The position numbers were made by a program, and so were the translations under genes. From CAWDMC01 sp963803295 (GTDB taxonomy: Bacteria > Acidobacteriota > Terriglobia > UBA7540), in NCBI GenBank assembly GCA_963803295.1, contig CAWDMC010000010.1, forward strand, positions 572,060 to 636,059: DNA of 64,000 nucleotides. Direction: 5' to 3'. Below, one piece after another: positions 33,562 to 45,567 of this stretch (its first letter is position 1; the number at the start of each line of letters is the position of its first letter). The notes under the pieces were generated by a model. It ran no database searches, was not told the origin of the DNA, and was given only the letters and a program-made list of their open reading frames with translations.

Positions 33562-34905
33562 CTAACGTCCACCGTTCGACATCGAGGAAAGGAAGTCGGA
33601 GTTACTCCTGCTTTTTAAGAGCTTATCGATGATAAGTTCCATGCTCTCGACCGGGGATAGAGGGCTCAAGACCTTGCGCAACACCCAGATGCGGTTGAGT
33701 TCGTCCTTCGGAACCAGTAGCTCTTCCTTACGGGTGGCGGAGCGATTGATGTCAATGGCCGGGAACACTCGCTTATCAACCAATTTGCGGTCTAGGTTGA
33801 TTTCCATGTTGCCGGTGCCCTTAAACTCTTCGAAGATCACATCGTCCATGCGGCTGCCGGTATCGATCAGCGCCGTAGCGATAATCGTCAGGCTACCGCC
33901 TTCTTCCACATTGCGCGCCGCGCCGAAGAAACGCTTGGGCCGTTGCAAGGCGTTGGAATCGACGCCGCCCGAGAGGACCTTGCCGGAAGGAGGAACCACG
34001 GTGTTGTAGGCCCGCGCCAGACGGGTGATAGAGTCAAGCAGGATCACCACATCGCGTTTCTGCTCGACCAAACGCTTGGCTTTCTCAATGACCATTTCTG
34101 CCACCTGCACGTGGCGAGCGGCAGGCTCATCAAAGGTCGAACTGATCACCTCACCGTGCACGGTTCGCTGCATGTCAGTTACTTCTTCGGGCCGCTCGTC
34201 AATCAACAGCACGATCAGCGTAATCTCGGGATGATTAGTGCTCACCGAGTTGGCGATGGTCTGCAAAAGCATCGTCTTGCCGGTACGGGGCGGGGCCACG
34301 ATGAGCCCGCGCTGCCCCTTGCCGATGGGCGTGAGCAGGTCGAGCACGCGCGCCGAGATGTTGTCCTTGACGGTCTCCAGGCGGATGCGATCCTGGGGAT
34401 AGAGGGGCGTCAGGTTATCAAAGAAGATCTTGTTCCGCGACTCGTCCGGCGGCTCGAAATTGATGGCCTCGACTTTTATAAGAGCGAAATAGCGCTCGCC
34501 CTCCTTGGGAGGCCGGATCTGCCCGGAGATGGTGTCGCCGGTACGTAAGTCGAACTTGCGGATCTGCGACGGCGACACGTAAATGTCGTCTGGTCCCGGC
34601 AGGTAGTTATAGTCTGGAGCACGCAGGAAGCCGAAGCCATCGGGAAGACACTCCAGCACGCCTTCCGAGAAGATGAGGCCGCTCTTCTCGGTTTGCGCCT
34701 TCAGGATCTGGAAGATCAACTCCTGCTTGCGCATCCCGCTCGCGCCCACTACCCCCAAGTCCTTGGCAATCTGCACCAAGGGCGCGATGTTCATGTCTTT
34801 CAGTTTGGCGATGTCGAGGATCTCGCCCTCCTTCAGTTCGATGACCCTCTCCTTTTCCTTGGCTTCTTCCTGGACGTCCGTGACGTCTTGTCTCTTTGCT
34901 GGCAT
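33562..34905 (-). CDS. rho: Transcription termination factor Rho
   Basis: This is an RNA-dependent helicase that ends transcription. With the start at 34905 it has 447 residues; a longer frame to 35064 would add 53 charged residues. The N-terminal SAP-like helices (LKDMNIAPLVQIAKDLGVVG) are followed by the cold-shock RNA-binding domain (GVLECLPDGFGFLRAPDYNY). The RecA core contains the Walker A PPRTGKTMLLQTIA, the Q-loop and R-loop (SGGVDSNALQRPKRFFGAAR) and ends EELLVPKDELNRIWVLRKVL. It lies downstream of lon on the minus strand. Confidence 0.96.
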   Translation of the reverse strand: MPAKRQDVTDVQEEAKEKERVIELKEGEILDIAKLKDMNIAPLVQIAKDLGVVGASGMRKQELIFQILKAQTEKSGLIFSEGVLECLPDGFGFLRAPDYNYLPGPDDIYVSPSQIRKFDLRTGDTISGQIRPPKEGERYFALIKVEAINFEPPDESRNKIFFDNLTPLYPQDRIRLETVKDNISARVLDLLTPIGKGQRGLIVAPPRTGKTMLLQTIANSVSTNHPEITLIVLLIDERPEEVTDMQRTVHGEVISSTFDEPAARHVQVAEMVIEKAKRLVEQKRDVVILLDSITRLARAYNTVVPPSGKVLSGGVDSNALQRPKRFFGAARNVEEGGSLTIIATALIDTGSRMDDVIFEEFKGTGNMEINLDRKLVDKRVFPAIDINRSATRKEELLVPKDELNRIWVLRKVLSPLSPVESMELIIDKLLKSRSNSDFLSSMSNGGR

Positions 34906-35366
34906 ATCTACTTCTCTTTTCAAAGATGGATTACGGTCTGCGCCCTTAGGAGCCCGCGCGGGACGGGCAGACGACGACCGCCGCGGATGGCGTTCGCCGT
35001 TTTCGCCCTGTTGGCCCTTCACTGTGGATGACACTTGGATTCCAAACTGGCTATTCAGCGGCAAAAAGGCCGGTGAGAATCTGTTTCGCGATTCCGGACG
35101 ATCCCGTTTCTAGATTGCTGGGCTGGACAGCGGGGAACGTAAATATTCACCCGATCGCGAGTTCTTCGACGCGCACGGTTGTGCGCGCGTGCTGCCTTTC
35201 TTCTGAAAATGGCTGGTGCTTTCGCTGGGATGCGATTTCCCCGGCAGGGGTTTCACCTCGGCCCCAAAAACCGCCTGTTGCGTAAAGATCCGTAACCGGC
35301 GGAACGGCGCCTGACCTCAAGCCGCATTGTAGGGCCACTCGAGGCCGGATACAAGAGCCGTATACC
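34906..35366. other. rho leader region
   Basis: The 460 bases between lon and rho contain the reading frame that may extend Rho and a hairpin CGCGCAC-GGTT-GTGCGCG (35170-35187). No other gene is seen. Bases 35,065-35,366 would be the rho leader if transcription starts after lon. Confidence 0.45.
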
Positions 35367-37747
<2,381 letters not shown>

Positions 37748-37973
37748 GGGAAGAGCCCGGGCATCGTTCTTTTCGTGTCCGAAAACATTAGCCTTACTGC
37801 CTGCCTATTCCGTCCTCCGCCGATTGACATCATGCTGTCTCGCCAAGCTCCGCGAACGAGTCCAACCGAAGATCTAGCTGAAGAGCTTATGAGATCGCCG
37901 CCTCTTCGATGCTAAACGGGCTGTGTACGCTCCAAAATTCTTGCGGTCCAAAACCGGCCGAATGGCTGGCTTG

Positions 37974-39257
37974 CTAACCCGCCTTTTCAAGAATCGCCGA
38001 GCTGAAATTGATCTCGTGCGTCTTCACCATTTCGTCCGTCACTGCAAACTCGCGCACCTTCCTCTGGCTGGGCAGGTGATACATCAGGTCAAGCATCAAG
38101 TCTTCCAGAATCATACGCAGACCGCGAGCCCCCAATTTGCGCTCGAGGGCCTGTTGGGCAATGGCCTGCAGCGCCTCTTCCGTGAAGCGCAGCTTCACAT
38201 TCTCGAACTCGAACAGCTTCTGGTACTGCCTAACCAGCGAGTTCTTGGGCTTCGTCAAAATCTCCACCAGCGCCCCCTCATCCAGGTCGTTCAGCACGCT
38301 GACCACAGGCAGCCGGCCCACGAACTCAGGGATCAAGCCATATTTAATTAAGTCTATCGGCTGAACCTGCTCAAGTAATTCGATGTTTCTTTTCTTGCCA
38401 CTCGAAGGTTGAGATGGCCCGTCGTTGGTCTTGAAACCCATAGTCCTGCGGCCAATCCGGCGTTCGATAACCCTTTCCAAGCCTACAAAGGCCCCACCGC
38501 AGATGAAAAGAATGTTGGTGGTATCGACTGGCGTGAACTCCTGATGGGGGTGCTTACGACCACCCTGAGGTGGAACGTTGGCTACGGTACCTTCCAGGAT
38601 CTTCAGCAGGGCCTGCTGCACACCTTCGCCGGAAACATCGCGCGTGATGGATGGGTTTTCGTCCTTCTTCGAAATCTTGTCGATCTCGTCGATGTAGATG
38701 ATGCCCTGCTGCGCCCGCTGCACATCGCCCTGGGCATTCTGCAGCAGCTTCAGAATGATGTTCTCGACATCCTCGCCGACGTAGCCGGCCTCGGTCAGAG
38801 TGGTCGCATCCACGATCGCAAAGGGCACATCAAGCACACGAGCGAGGGTTTGAGCCAGTAGCGTCTTACCCGTGCCCGTAGGCCCGATCAGCAGGATATT
38901 CGACTTGGTCAGCTCCACCTCGCTACGGACCCGCGCCATCAGCAGGATGCGCTTGTAGTGGTTGTAAACCGCGACCGCCAACTTCTTCTTGCTGCGATCC
39001 TGACCGATCACGTACTGATCGAGAAAGGCCTTTACTTCCATAGGCCTCGGCAGCCGCGTTTGCGCCGAATCCTTGACCCTTTCCGTGTGGTCCTCTTCCA
39101 GGATCGTGTTGCAGACCGCCACGCATTCATCGCAGATGTAGGCGCGAGGATGGTCCCCGGGTGAAGAAATCAATTTACCGACGGCATCCTGAGCCTTCTG
39201 GCAGAATGAACAGCGCAAAGTCTCTTCCGAGGAACCGACCCGCCCCTTCACAGCCAT
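37974..39257 (-). CDS. clpX: ClpX ATPase
   Basis: This is the unfoldase that feeds substrates to ClpP. It has 427 residues. The zinc domain has four Cys (CSFCQK and CDECVAVC), Walker A is LIGPTGTGKTLLAQTLARVL, Walker B IIYIDEIDKI, and sensor and substrate loops follow (GGAFVGLERVIERR, LIPEFVGRLPVVSVLNDLDE). The C-terminus ends in the conserved GARGLRMILEDLMLDLMYHL. It lies between clpP and lon on the minus strand and is complete. A short palindromic repeat sits in the 90-base gap to clpP. Confidence 0.97.
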   Translation of the reverse strand: MAVKGRVGSSEETLRCSFCQKAQDAVGKLISSPGDHPRAYICDECVAVCNTILEEDHTERVKDSAQTRLPRPMEVKAFLDQYVIGQDRSKKKLAVAVYNHYKRILLMARVRSEVELTKSNILLIGPTGTGKTLLAQTLARVLDVPFAIVDATTLTEAGYVGEDVENIILKLLQNAQGDVQRAQQGIIYIDEIDKISKKDENPSITRDVSGEGVQQALLKILEGTVANVPPQGGRKHPHQEFTPVDTTNILFICGGAFVGLERVIERRIGRRTMGFKTNDGPSQPSSGKKRNIELLEQVQPIDLIKYGLIPEFVGRLPVVSVLNDLDEGALVEILTKPKNSLVRQYQKLFEFENVKLRFTEEALQAIAQQALERKLGARGLRMILEDLMLDLMYHLPSQRKVREFAVTDEMVKTHEINFSSAILEKAG

Positions 39258-39347
39258 TTGCCTCCCACGCGCACCCCTATCCCTCCTGAGCCGGAGGGCG
39301 CACTAGGTCTTTGATTCCGGGCCGAACTTTCCCGAGGACGAAACCCC

Positions 39348-39956
39348 TTATTTGTGCTTGAAGATGATCTCATCGATCATCCCGTATTCCTTTGCCTGCT
39401 GCGCACTCATCCAGAAATCACGCTCTACGTCGTGCTCGATCTTCGACACCGGCTGCCCCGTATGCTTGGCCATAATTTCGTTGATGCTGGCTCGCATCCG
39501 AAGGATCTCCCGGGCGTGAATATCGATGTCGGTCGCCTGCCCGGAAAGCCCACCCATGCTTGGCTGGTGAATCAGCACGCGCCCATTCGGCAAGGCAAAG
39601 CGCTTTCCAGGCGTCCCCGCCGAGAGCAGCAACGCCGCGATACTCGCTGCCTGCCCGATGCAGATCGTCGAAACATCGTTCTTAATGAACTGCATGGTGT
39701 CGTAGATCGCCATTCCGGCCGTTACCACGCCGCCCGGCGAGTTGATATAGAGCGCTACGTCTTTTTCCGGATCTTCCGCCGCCAGGAACAGCAACTGCGC
39801 CGTGACCAGGTTGGCGACGTTGTCATCGATGGGAGTTCCAATGAAGATAATGTTGTCCCGCAGCAGTCGGGAATATATATCGTAGGCGCGCTCACCCCGG
39901 TTGGTTTGCTCGACCACCATGGGGATCAGCGTCATCAGAGGCTCGTTACGATTCAT
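39348..39956 (-). CDS. clpP: ClpP protease subunit
   Basis: This is the serine peptidase that forms the double-heptamer chamber with ClpX. It has 202 residues. The catalytic Ser is in CIGQAASIAALLLSAGTPGK, His in VLIHQPSMGGLSGQ and Asp in EHDVERDFWMSAQQAKEYGM. The N-terminus MNRNEPLMTLIPMVVEQT is normal for the family. It stands 44 bases downstream of tig, the conserved tig-clpP-clpX order. Confidence 0.97.
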   Translation of the reverse strand: MNRNEPLMTLIPMVVEQTNRGERAYDIYSRLLRDNIIFIGTPIDDNVANLVTAQLLFLAAEDPEKDVALYINSPGGVVTAGMAIYDTMQFIKNDVSTICIGQAASIAALLLSAGTPGKRFALPNGRVLIHQPSMGGLSGQATDIDIHAREILRMRASINEIMAKHTGQPVSKIEHDVERDFWMSAQQAKEYGMIDEIIFKHK

Positions 39957-39999
39957 AAAGGAGTTTAGAGGTATTTATTGGTGTGGTCCCCGGCCCCGC

Positions 40000-41295
40000 T
40001 TAAGCTTGCTCCACCGATGCTGAATCATTTTTCTTTCTGATGCTTGCGTTTGCGTAGATGAAGTCCAGGGCTTTGTGGGTTCGGCGAGTAAGTCTTAGTC
40101 TATCGAGATCGCCGTCTCGTGTCAAGCGCGTTTTCAGCGCTGCTGGGGTTTCGCGGCTTTCTTGCGCTAGTTCGCGGATAGCCTCGTCCACTTCTTCGTC
40201 ACTAACATCGATCTTCTCCGTATCGGCGATCTTCTGTAGAATCAGCGATCCGCGAACGTCTTTTTCCGCTTCCGGCGTCATCTCTTCGCGCAGCTTCCGC
40301 CAGTCAAGCGCTTCCGTCCTAGGATCGATACCTTGCCGCACAAACTGGGCGATCAAACCCTCCAGCTTGTGCTGAACCTGAGTTTCCACCATACGTTCCG
40401 GCACTGGGAAGGAATGGACCTCCAGTAACTTGTCAAGCAATTGTCGCTCCACGGCTTGCTTGGATTTTGCCTCGTGCCTGCCAGTGAGATCCTGGCGAAT
40501 CTTGTTCCGAAGTTCATCCAGAGTCCCAAACTCACCTGCCGACTTCGCCAACTCATCATCCAGGGGCGGCATCACCTTCTGTTTCACACCCTGCACCTCA
40601 ACCCGATAGTGAACCGTCTTCCCCCTCAAGCGCTCCCGCGGATTATCCTCCGGGTAAGAAACATCGAATTCGCGGATATCGCCCGATTTCACCCCAAGCA
40701 GGTTTTCGGTGAAGGCGGGTTGCGTCGCCTTACCCCCAAGATGCACCATGCCCTCCCGCTGTTCCAGCGGATCGCCCGCCGGGCTCGTGGCATCGCTACC
40801 CGAGTAGCTCACACTGACGTAGTCTCCAGACTCCGAAGCACGGTCACCGGCCAACTCGAACGTGCCCATGCTTTCACGTAGTTTCTCGAGCGCTTCGGCG
40901 ACCTCAGCGTCGCTCACGGAGGAGGCATCCTGTTCTGCCTCGAGTCCCTTGTACTGCCCGAGTTCAAAATCGGGATAGATCTCGAAGGTCGCCTTGACGG
41001 TCATCGGCTGGCGGTCTTCGAAATTCACTTCCTGAAACTTCGGCGAACCAACCACTGACCACTTGTGCTCCTTCAGGGCGGTGTCAAAAAACCTGGGCAC
41101 CAGGGTCTGGACGACCTCGCTCTTGATTTCCTCGTGGTAGCGCCGCCGCACCATGGAATCTGGCGCGTGGCCGGGACGAAAGCCGGGTACCCGCGCCATC
41201 CTGGCGAACCCTTTAATAACTTTCCCAGTCTCCCGCTCGACAATATCGGCAGGGATCTCAATCGTCAATTCTCGCTTGCAGGTTTCTGATTCCAC
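40000..41295 (-). CDS. tig: Trigger factor
   Basis: This is a ribosome-associated chaperone and prolyl isomerase with 431 residues. The N-terminal ribosome-binding domain has the signature GFARMARVPGFRPGHAPDSM, close to the GFRxGxxP loop. A PPIase domain (ASESGDYVSVSYSGSD to RLRGKTVHYRVEVQGVKQKV) and the long helical C-terminal arm follow. It starts the minus-strand tig-clpP-clpX-lon unit. A good promoter lies about 290 bases upstream. Confidence 0.95.
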   Translation of the reverse strand: MESETCKRELTIEIPADIVERETGKVIKGFARMARVPGFRPGHAPDSMVRRRYHEEIKSEVVQTLVPRFFDTALKEHKWSVVGSPKFQEVNFEDRQPMTVKATFEIYPDFELGQYKGLEAEQDASSVSDAEVAEALEKLRESMGTFELAGDRASESGDYVSVSYSGSDATSPAGDPLEQREGMVHLGGKATQPAFTENLLGVKSGDIREFDVSYPEDNPRERLRGKTVHYRVEVQGVKQKVMPPLDDELAKSAGEFGTLDELRNKIRQDLTGRHEAKSKQAVERQLLDKLLEVHSFPVPERMVETQVQHKLEGLIAQFVRQGIDPRTEALDWRKLREEMTPEAEKDVRGSLILQKIADTEKIDVSDEEVDEAIRELAQESRETPAALKTRLTRDGDLDRLRLTRRTHKALDFIYANASIRKKNDSASVEQA

Positions 41296-41831
41296 GTGAC
41301 CTCGACAGATTTCGCTTTCTTGGGAAACCCATTAGACGGCGCGGAGGGCTGCCTGGATTCCGAATCCATAGTTACTACCGCCGAACCCCGCAACTAAGGC
41401 GAAAGCTTGAGCCAACTCGCTTGTACTTATGATGAGGAAACCGGGTTGGGCTCATGATCCTGAGCGGTGGCAGCGCCCGCTCGGCCCCCCTCAAAACACG
41501 GCTTGCGGCCCACAAATTAGGCGCGTAAGGAGGGCAACCCACAAAACGGCTCGGGACCGGCTGACTAACAAGTGGTTCCAAAAAAGGCAGTATAGCACGC
41601 CGTCAAGCACTGTCAACGCTCGCGTTGGCAACTTTGTGGCAACTGGCAACACGGTAACACCGGAAACAACTGGCGGCAATTACCAGGACTACACTCGCGA
41701 ACCTGCGACCCGTGTCAAGATTCTGTTGGTGGCAGGTGACGGAAGGTAACGGAAGGCCGTGCTCGTACCCTGTTTCTTGACCTGGGGATTATGCTAATTA
41801 CTTTCCGGGGAAACCGTGGGAGGAGAGTGTG
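41296..41831. other. Divergent tig / aminopeptidase region
   Basis: This 536-base region has no gene. It holds the tig promoter at 41,589-41,616 and, on the plus strand, the aminopeptidase ribosome-binding site GGGAGGAGAG near 41,818. The tig leader of nearly 290 bases is GC-rich and contains short inverted pairs, but no tRNA or known riboswitch was recognised. Confidence 0.45.
41589..41616 (-). promoter_or_regulatory. Likely promoter of tig operon
   Basis: On the minus strand TTGACA (41616-41611) and TATACT (41594-41589) are separated by 16 bases. The -35 is perfect and the -10 has one mismatch. Start of transcription would fall near 41,583. Confidence 0.6.
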
Positions 41832-43184
41832 ATGACGGAAACTCGCAAAGTTGTGTTGCTGGTTCTCTGCCTGGGCGCCATGGCGCTCGCGAGGAGTGCA
41901 GGCGCGTGGGACCGCGGCAATCTTGCCGACTATCACGACCGTCGCGCCCGTTTGGTAGCCGAGACAGGTGATGGTGTGGTGGTGCTATTCGGTTACGGCG
42001 AGCAGGAGGTCGCCGCCAGCGACATACGCTTTCGACAAAACGAGGAGTTCTACTATCTCACCGGTTGGAATGAGCCGGACGCCATCCTCCTCCTGATTCC
42101 CGCGCCTCGAGCCAAGGGAGAAGGCACCTCGCGGGCAGCGCTCGCGAGAGAAATCCTGTTCATACCAGCGCATGACTATCGCCAGGAGAAGTGGACCGGT
42201 CCCAAACTCGGTCCTGATGATGCAGATGCCCCGGCACTCACTGGCTTTGCCGAAGTCAGGAGCACGGCTCTGTTTCAGGCGGAATTGCTCGAAGCGCTGA
42301 AAAAGCTTCCGAAGATCTACACCGAACTGACCCCGCAACCAGAGAGCGGCGAGGACTGGTTCCAGCAATCGATAGTGGGAAAACTGCGGACAATGGCGCC
42401 GCTGGCGGAACTCGCAGATTTGCGCCATGCGCTCGCGCGCATGCGTGCCATCAAATCCCCGGGTGAGCTCGCTTTGATGCGAAAGGCGGCGGACAACTCG
42501 ATCGAGGCGCACCTCGCGGCCATGAAGGCAGTCCGTCCAGGCCGCCCGGAATATGAGATCGCGGCGCTCATGAAATACGAATTCGAACGGCGCGGCTCGG
42601 AATGGCCATCCTATCCGCCCATTGTGGGCTCGGGCTTTTTCTCCACAGTCCTGCACTACGACTCCAACGATCACCAGATGCAAGATGGCGATCTAGTGGT
42701 ATTGGACGTGGGGGGTTCTTACGGCGGATATGCCAGCGATATTACGCGCACTCTTCCCGTGAATGGACATTTCACACCCCGCCAACGAGAAATTTACCAG
42801 ATTGTACTCGGCGCCCAAGAGGCTGTGCTGCGGGCAGCAAGGCCCGGCAAGGAAATCGGGGGGGAGAAGAACAGTCTTCTGATGATCGCCAGGCAGTACC
42901 TCCACACCCACGGCGCCGATCTGCATGGCAAGCCTCTGGACCCGTATTTCATCCACGGCATCGGCCACTCCGTAGGTTTGAACGTCCACGACCCGATGGA
43001 GCCTGACCTCCCACTCGCACCCGGCATGGTGATTACGGATGAGCCAGGCATCTACATCCCTGAAGAGAAGATCGGGATACGTATTGAAGACATGATGCTG
43101 ATTACCGCGGATGGCGCTGAAAATCTCACCGGCCGGCTACCGCGCGCGCCTGAGGAGATCGAGAAGAACATGGCACGGCAATAA
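41832..43184 (+). CDS. Aminopeptidase P family metallopeptidase, exported
   Basis: This is an M24B Xaa-Pro aminopeptidase of 450 residues with a signal peptide (KVVLLVLCLGAMALARSAGA). All five metal ligands are visible: Asp in VVLDVGGSYGG, Asp in YASDITRTLP, His in FIHGIGHSVGL, Glu in VITDEPGIYIPEEK and Glu in IGIRIEDMML. The N-terminal creatinase-like domain (LADYHDRRARLVAETGDGVV) is present. It would remove N-terminal residues before proline in the periplasm. The start ATG follows GGGAGGAGAG; the adjacent GTG three bases earlier is less likely. Confidence 0.94.
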   Translation: MTETRKVVLLVLCLGAMALARSAGAWDRGNLADYHDRRARLVAETGDGVVVLFGYGEQEVAASDIRFRQNEEFYYLTGWNEPDAILLLIPAPRAKGEGTSRAALAREILFIPAHDYRQEKWTGPKLGPDDADAPALTGFAEVRSTALFQAELLEALKKLPKIYTELTPQPESGEDWFQQSIVGKLRTMAPLAELADLRHALARMRAIKSPGELALMRKAADNSIEAHLAAMKAVRPGRPEYEIAALMKYEFERRGSEWPSYPPIVGSGFFSTVLHYDSNDHQMQDGDLVVLDVGGSYGGYASDITRTLPVNGHFTPRQREIYQIVLGAQEAVLRAARPGKEIGGEKNSLLMIARQYLHTHGADLHGKPLDPYFIHGIGHSVGLNVHDPMEPDLPLAPGMVITDEPGIYIPEEKIGIRIEDMMLITADGAENLTGRLPRAPEEIEKNMARQ

Positions 43185-43372
43185 TAGGGAGGGGAGCTGG
43201 TGCCGAGCAAAAGCACGCCTGAGGCTGGTTGCCTGACACTCGTCACCCTTCACTCGTCGCTGTCATAGCCGGCGCTCCCGACTCCTCCGCTTTTGTCGCT
43301 ATCTTTCTCCGTTGCTCTGGGGTAGAATCGCCCCAAAGATCCAACAAAAACACTCTTCCGAGGGGTTTTGTC

Positions 43373-44041
43373 ATGACAAACACATCGGGCAAGACAGGAC
43401 TATGGCAACTGATTTTGTGGCCATCGCTAATCACCCTGGGCATCACCATTTTGCGCCTGCTGGGTGAACTGAAGGGCTGGCCGCACCCCTGGTTTAATGC
43501 GGCGCCGGGCGGGGGCGGCGCGATCATAGGCATTTCGTGGCTTCCCATCATCTTCGGACCGTATTTCGCCCTGAAGCTCGCCGGCTCCGGTGAAGGACCT
43601 TCGGGTTACGGGAAGGCTTTTGGCCTCACCCTCGCTGGCTTGGTCGTCCTCTTCGCTGGCGGATTCCTGGCGGCCAGGGCGGCAAGCCATTCGGGTCCGT
43701 TAAGTCTGGTGCTGGTGGGGATGGTGCTGATGCTGCTGGCCGCGTTCGTCCCCTGGACCGGCTGGCGGTCCCTCATTCGTGTATTGCTGGCCTACGCCTT
43801 TGCCGCCCGCATTCCAGTCCTGATCGTCATGGCCATGGCAATGCACGCACGCTGGGGAACGCATTACGACGTCGTGCCACCGGCGTTTGCCGATGCCAGC
43901 TTCGCCAGAAGATTCTTCTACTTTGCTCTACTGCCCCAGATGATGTCGTGGATCGGCTTCACGGTGATCGTGGGATCCCTCTTCGGCGAGATCGCCGCCT
44001 CGATTTTTGGTCGCAGGCATATAGCGCAAACCGCTTCGTAG
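43373..44041 (+). CDS. Unknown membrane protein, paralogue 1 of 3
   Basis: This is a membrane protein of 222 residues with about five to six hydrophobic segments. It opens MTNTSGKTGLWQLILWPSLI and carries the shared block LRLLGELKGWPHPWFNAAPG, GISWLPIIFGPYFALKL and a WGTHYDVV motif before the last helix pair. I do not recognise the family. Two close paralogues follow directly, each with a similar leader (ATTCTTCCC then GAGG) and start. The ATG at 43373 matches their starts. A lipid, ion or signalling role cannot be distinguished. Confidence 0.75.
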   Translation: MTNTSGKTGLWQLILWPSLITLGITILRLLGELKGWPHPWFNAAPGGGGAIIGISWLPIIFGPYFALKLAGSGEGPSGYGKAFGLTLAGLVVLFAGGFLAARAASHSGPLSLVLVGMVLMLLAAFVPWTGWRSLIRVLLAYAFAARIPVLIVMAMAMHARWGTHYDVVPPAFADASFARRFFYFALLPQMMSWIGFTVIVGSLFGEIAASIFGRRHIAQTAS

Positions 44042-44084
44042 ATGCGGTTCGGGAAAGACAAATTCTTCCCTAAAGGGGATGGCT

Positions 44085-44774
44085 ATGACAGACGGCACTT
44101 CCGGCAAAGCGAGTGTCTGGCAACTGATTCTGTGGCCGGCTCTAATCACCTTGGGCATCACCATTTTGCGCCTGCTGGGTGAACTGAGGGGCTGGCCGCA
44201 CCCCTGGTTTAATGCGTCCGCCGGCGGAGGCGGAGCCCTCGTCGGCATTTCCTGGCTTCCAGTGATCTTTGGACCCTATTTCGCCTGGAAACTGGCGTCG
44301 GCCGGCCAAGGACCGGCGAGCGCGGGCAAGGCCATCGGCGCGGCCCTTGGCGGGCTGGCACCCATAGTTCTGGGGGCTATCCTGTCCATTCCCAAGCCGA
44401 ACCATCCGGCGCCGTTGGGGCTGTTTCTGGTCGGGTCTTTGATTATGCTGGTGGGTGCGTTCATCCCCTGTTGGGGGTGGCGACAGCTGGGAAACACTTT
44501 GCTCGCTTATGCTCTGGCGGCACGCATCCCGGTGCTGATCGTCATGTTGATCGCCATGAACGGAAACGGTGGCCAAGGATGGGGCACCCACTACGACGTG
44601 ATGCCGCCCTTCATGGCGAGCGTCCAGATGGGGGTGTTGCAGAAGTGGTTCACGATCGGGGTAGTGCCCCAGTTGACCTTCTGGATCGCCTGGACGGTAA
44701 TACTGGGTAGCCTGCTGGGCAGCATCGTGGCCGTCGTTTTTATACGCAAGCCCGTGGCGCATACTGCGTCGTAG
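44085..44774 (+). CDS. Unknown membrane protein, paralogue 2 of 3
   Basis: This is a 229-residue paralogue of the genes on either side. LRLLGELRGWPHPWFNASAG and GISWLPVIFGPYFAWKL are nearly identical to paralogue 1. The second half has diverged, with an insertion before WGTHYDVMPPFM. The start at 44085 aligns with the others; an ATG two codons earlier lies too close to AAGGGGA. The first 120 bases are almost unchanged from paralogue 1 at DNA level, pointing to recent duplication or gene conversion. Confidence 0.75.
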   Translation: MTDGTSGKASVWQLILWPALITLGITILRLLGELRGWPHPWFNASAGGGGALVGISWLPVIFGPYFAWKLASAGQGPASAGKAIGAALGGLAPIVLGAILSIPKPNHPAPLGLFLVGSLIMLVGAFIPCWGWRQLGNTLLAYALAARIPVLIVMLIAMNGNGGQGWGTHYDVMPPFMASVQMGVLQKWFTIGVVPQLTFWIAWTVILGSLLGSIVAVVFIRKPVAHTAS

Positions 44775-44814
44775 ACGCGCGTCTGGAAAGACAATTCTTC
44801 CCGAGGAGGTTGGT

Positions 44815-45477
44815 ATGGCAGACAGTACTTCCGGCAAGATTAGCATCCGGCAACTGATTCTGTGGCCGGCACTAATCACGCTGGCGATCACCATCCTGCG
44901 TCTCGAGGGCGAACTGCACCACTGGGGGTCGCCGTGGTTCAGCAATGCAGGGGGCGGGGGCGGGGCGATAGTGGGCATTTCCTGGCTACCCATCCTTTTG
45001 GGTCCCTACTTCGCGTTGAGGCTGTCGGGATCGGGCGATCGGCCGTCAAACTACCTCAAGGCTTTCGGACTAACGATTGCCGGGCTGGTGGTCATGGTGC
45101 TCGGTGGAGTCCTGCTGTTCAAGAGTGGGAACTCCGTGGCGCTGGCCATCTTCGCGTTCTTGCTGACGCTTGCGGCAGCTTTTGTTGCGCGGGTGGGTTG
45201 GCCCACGCTGGGTTCTACGTTAATTGCCTATGGCTTCGCGGCGCGGATCCCGGTGCTCGTCGTGATGTTCCTTGCGATGCGCGGAGGCTGGGGAACTCAC
45301 TACGACGCCGTGGACGCGCACTTGGCTACCGCTTCTTTCTGGACCAAGTTCTTTGACGTAGCGTTCCTACCCCAGATGTTTCTTTGGATCGGCTACACAA
45401 CCGTGGTGGGTGCACTCTTTGGAGAGCTGGTTGCGGCGATCTTCGCACGCAAACACGCGGTGCACGCTCCGGCGTAA
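44815..45477 (+). CDS. Unknown membrane protein, paralogue 3 of 3
   Basis: This is the most divergent paralogue, with 220 residues. It keeps ISIRQLILWPALITLAITIL, GISWLPILLGPYFALRL and GWGTHYDAVDAH. The WPHPWFN motif has become HHWGSPWFSNAGG. The start follows a good GAGGAGG site. A terminator 64 bases after the stop closes the three-gene unit. The gradient of similarity (1 and 2 close, 3 distant) suggests two duplication events. Confidence 0.75.
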   Translation: MADSTSGKISIRQLILWPALITLAITILRLEGELHHWGSPWFSNAGGGGGAIVGISWLPILLGPYFALRLSGSGDRPSNYLKAFGLTIAGLVVMVLGGVLLFKSGNSVALAIFAFLLTLAAAFVARVGWPTLGSTLIAYGFAARIPVLVVMFLAMRGGWGTHYDAVDAHLATASFWTKFFDVAFLPQMFLWIGYTTVVGALFGELVAAIFARKHAVHAPA

Positions 45478-45540
45478 GATCCGGCAGAGAGCAACCGAAA
45501 CTCCAGCCTCGGGATTCGGGGGAAAGACGTCAGCCGCTTC

Positions 45541-45567
45541 TTCCGGATCCCGGGACCGGAACTTTTT
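45541..45567 (+). terminator. Intrinsic terminator after the paralogue trio
   Basis: TTCCGG pairs with CCGGAA around a 9-base palindromic loop and is followed by CTTTTT on the plus strand. It ends where the convergent Gfo/Idh gene stops. Confidence 0.65.

Noticed and set aside
41429..41749. 106-codon plus-strand frame upstream of the aminopeptidase
   Set aside because: It covers the tig promoter and leader on the other strand, with no ribosome-binding site or recognisable sequence.
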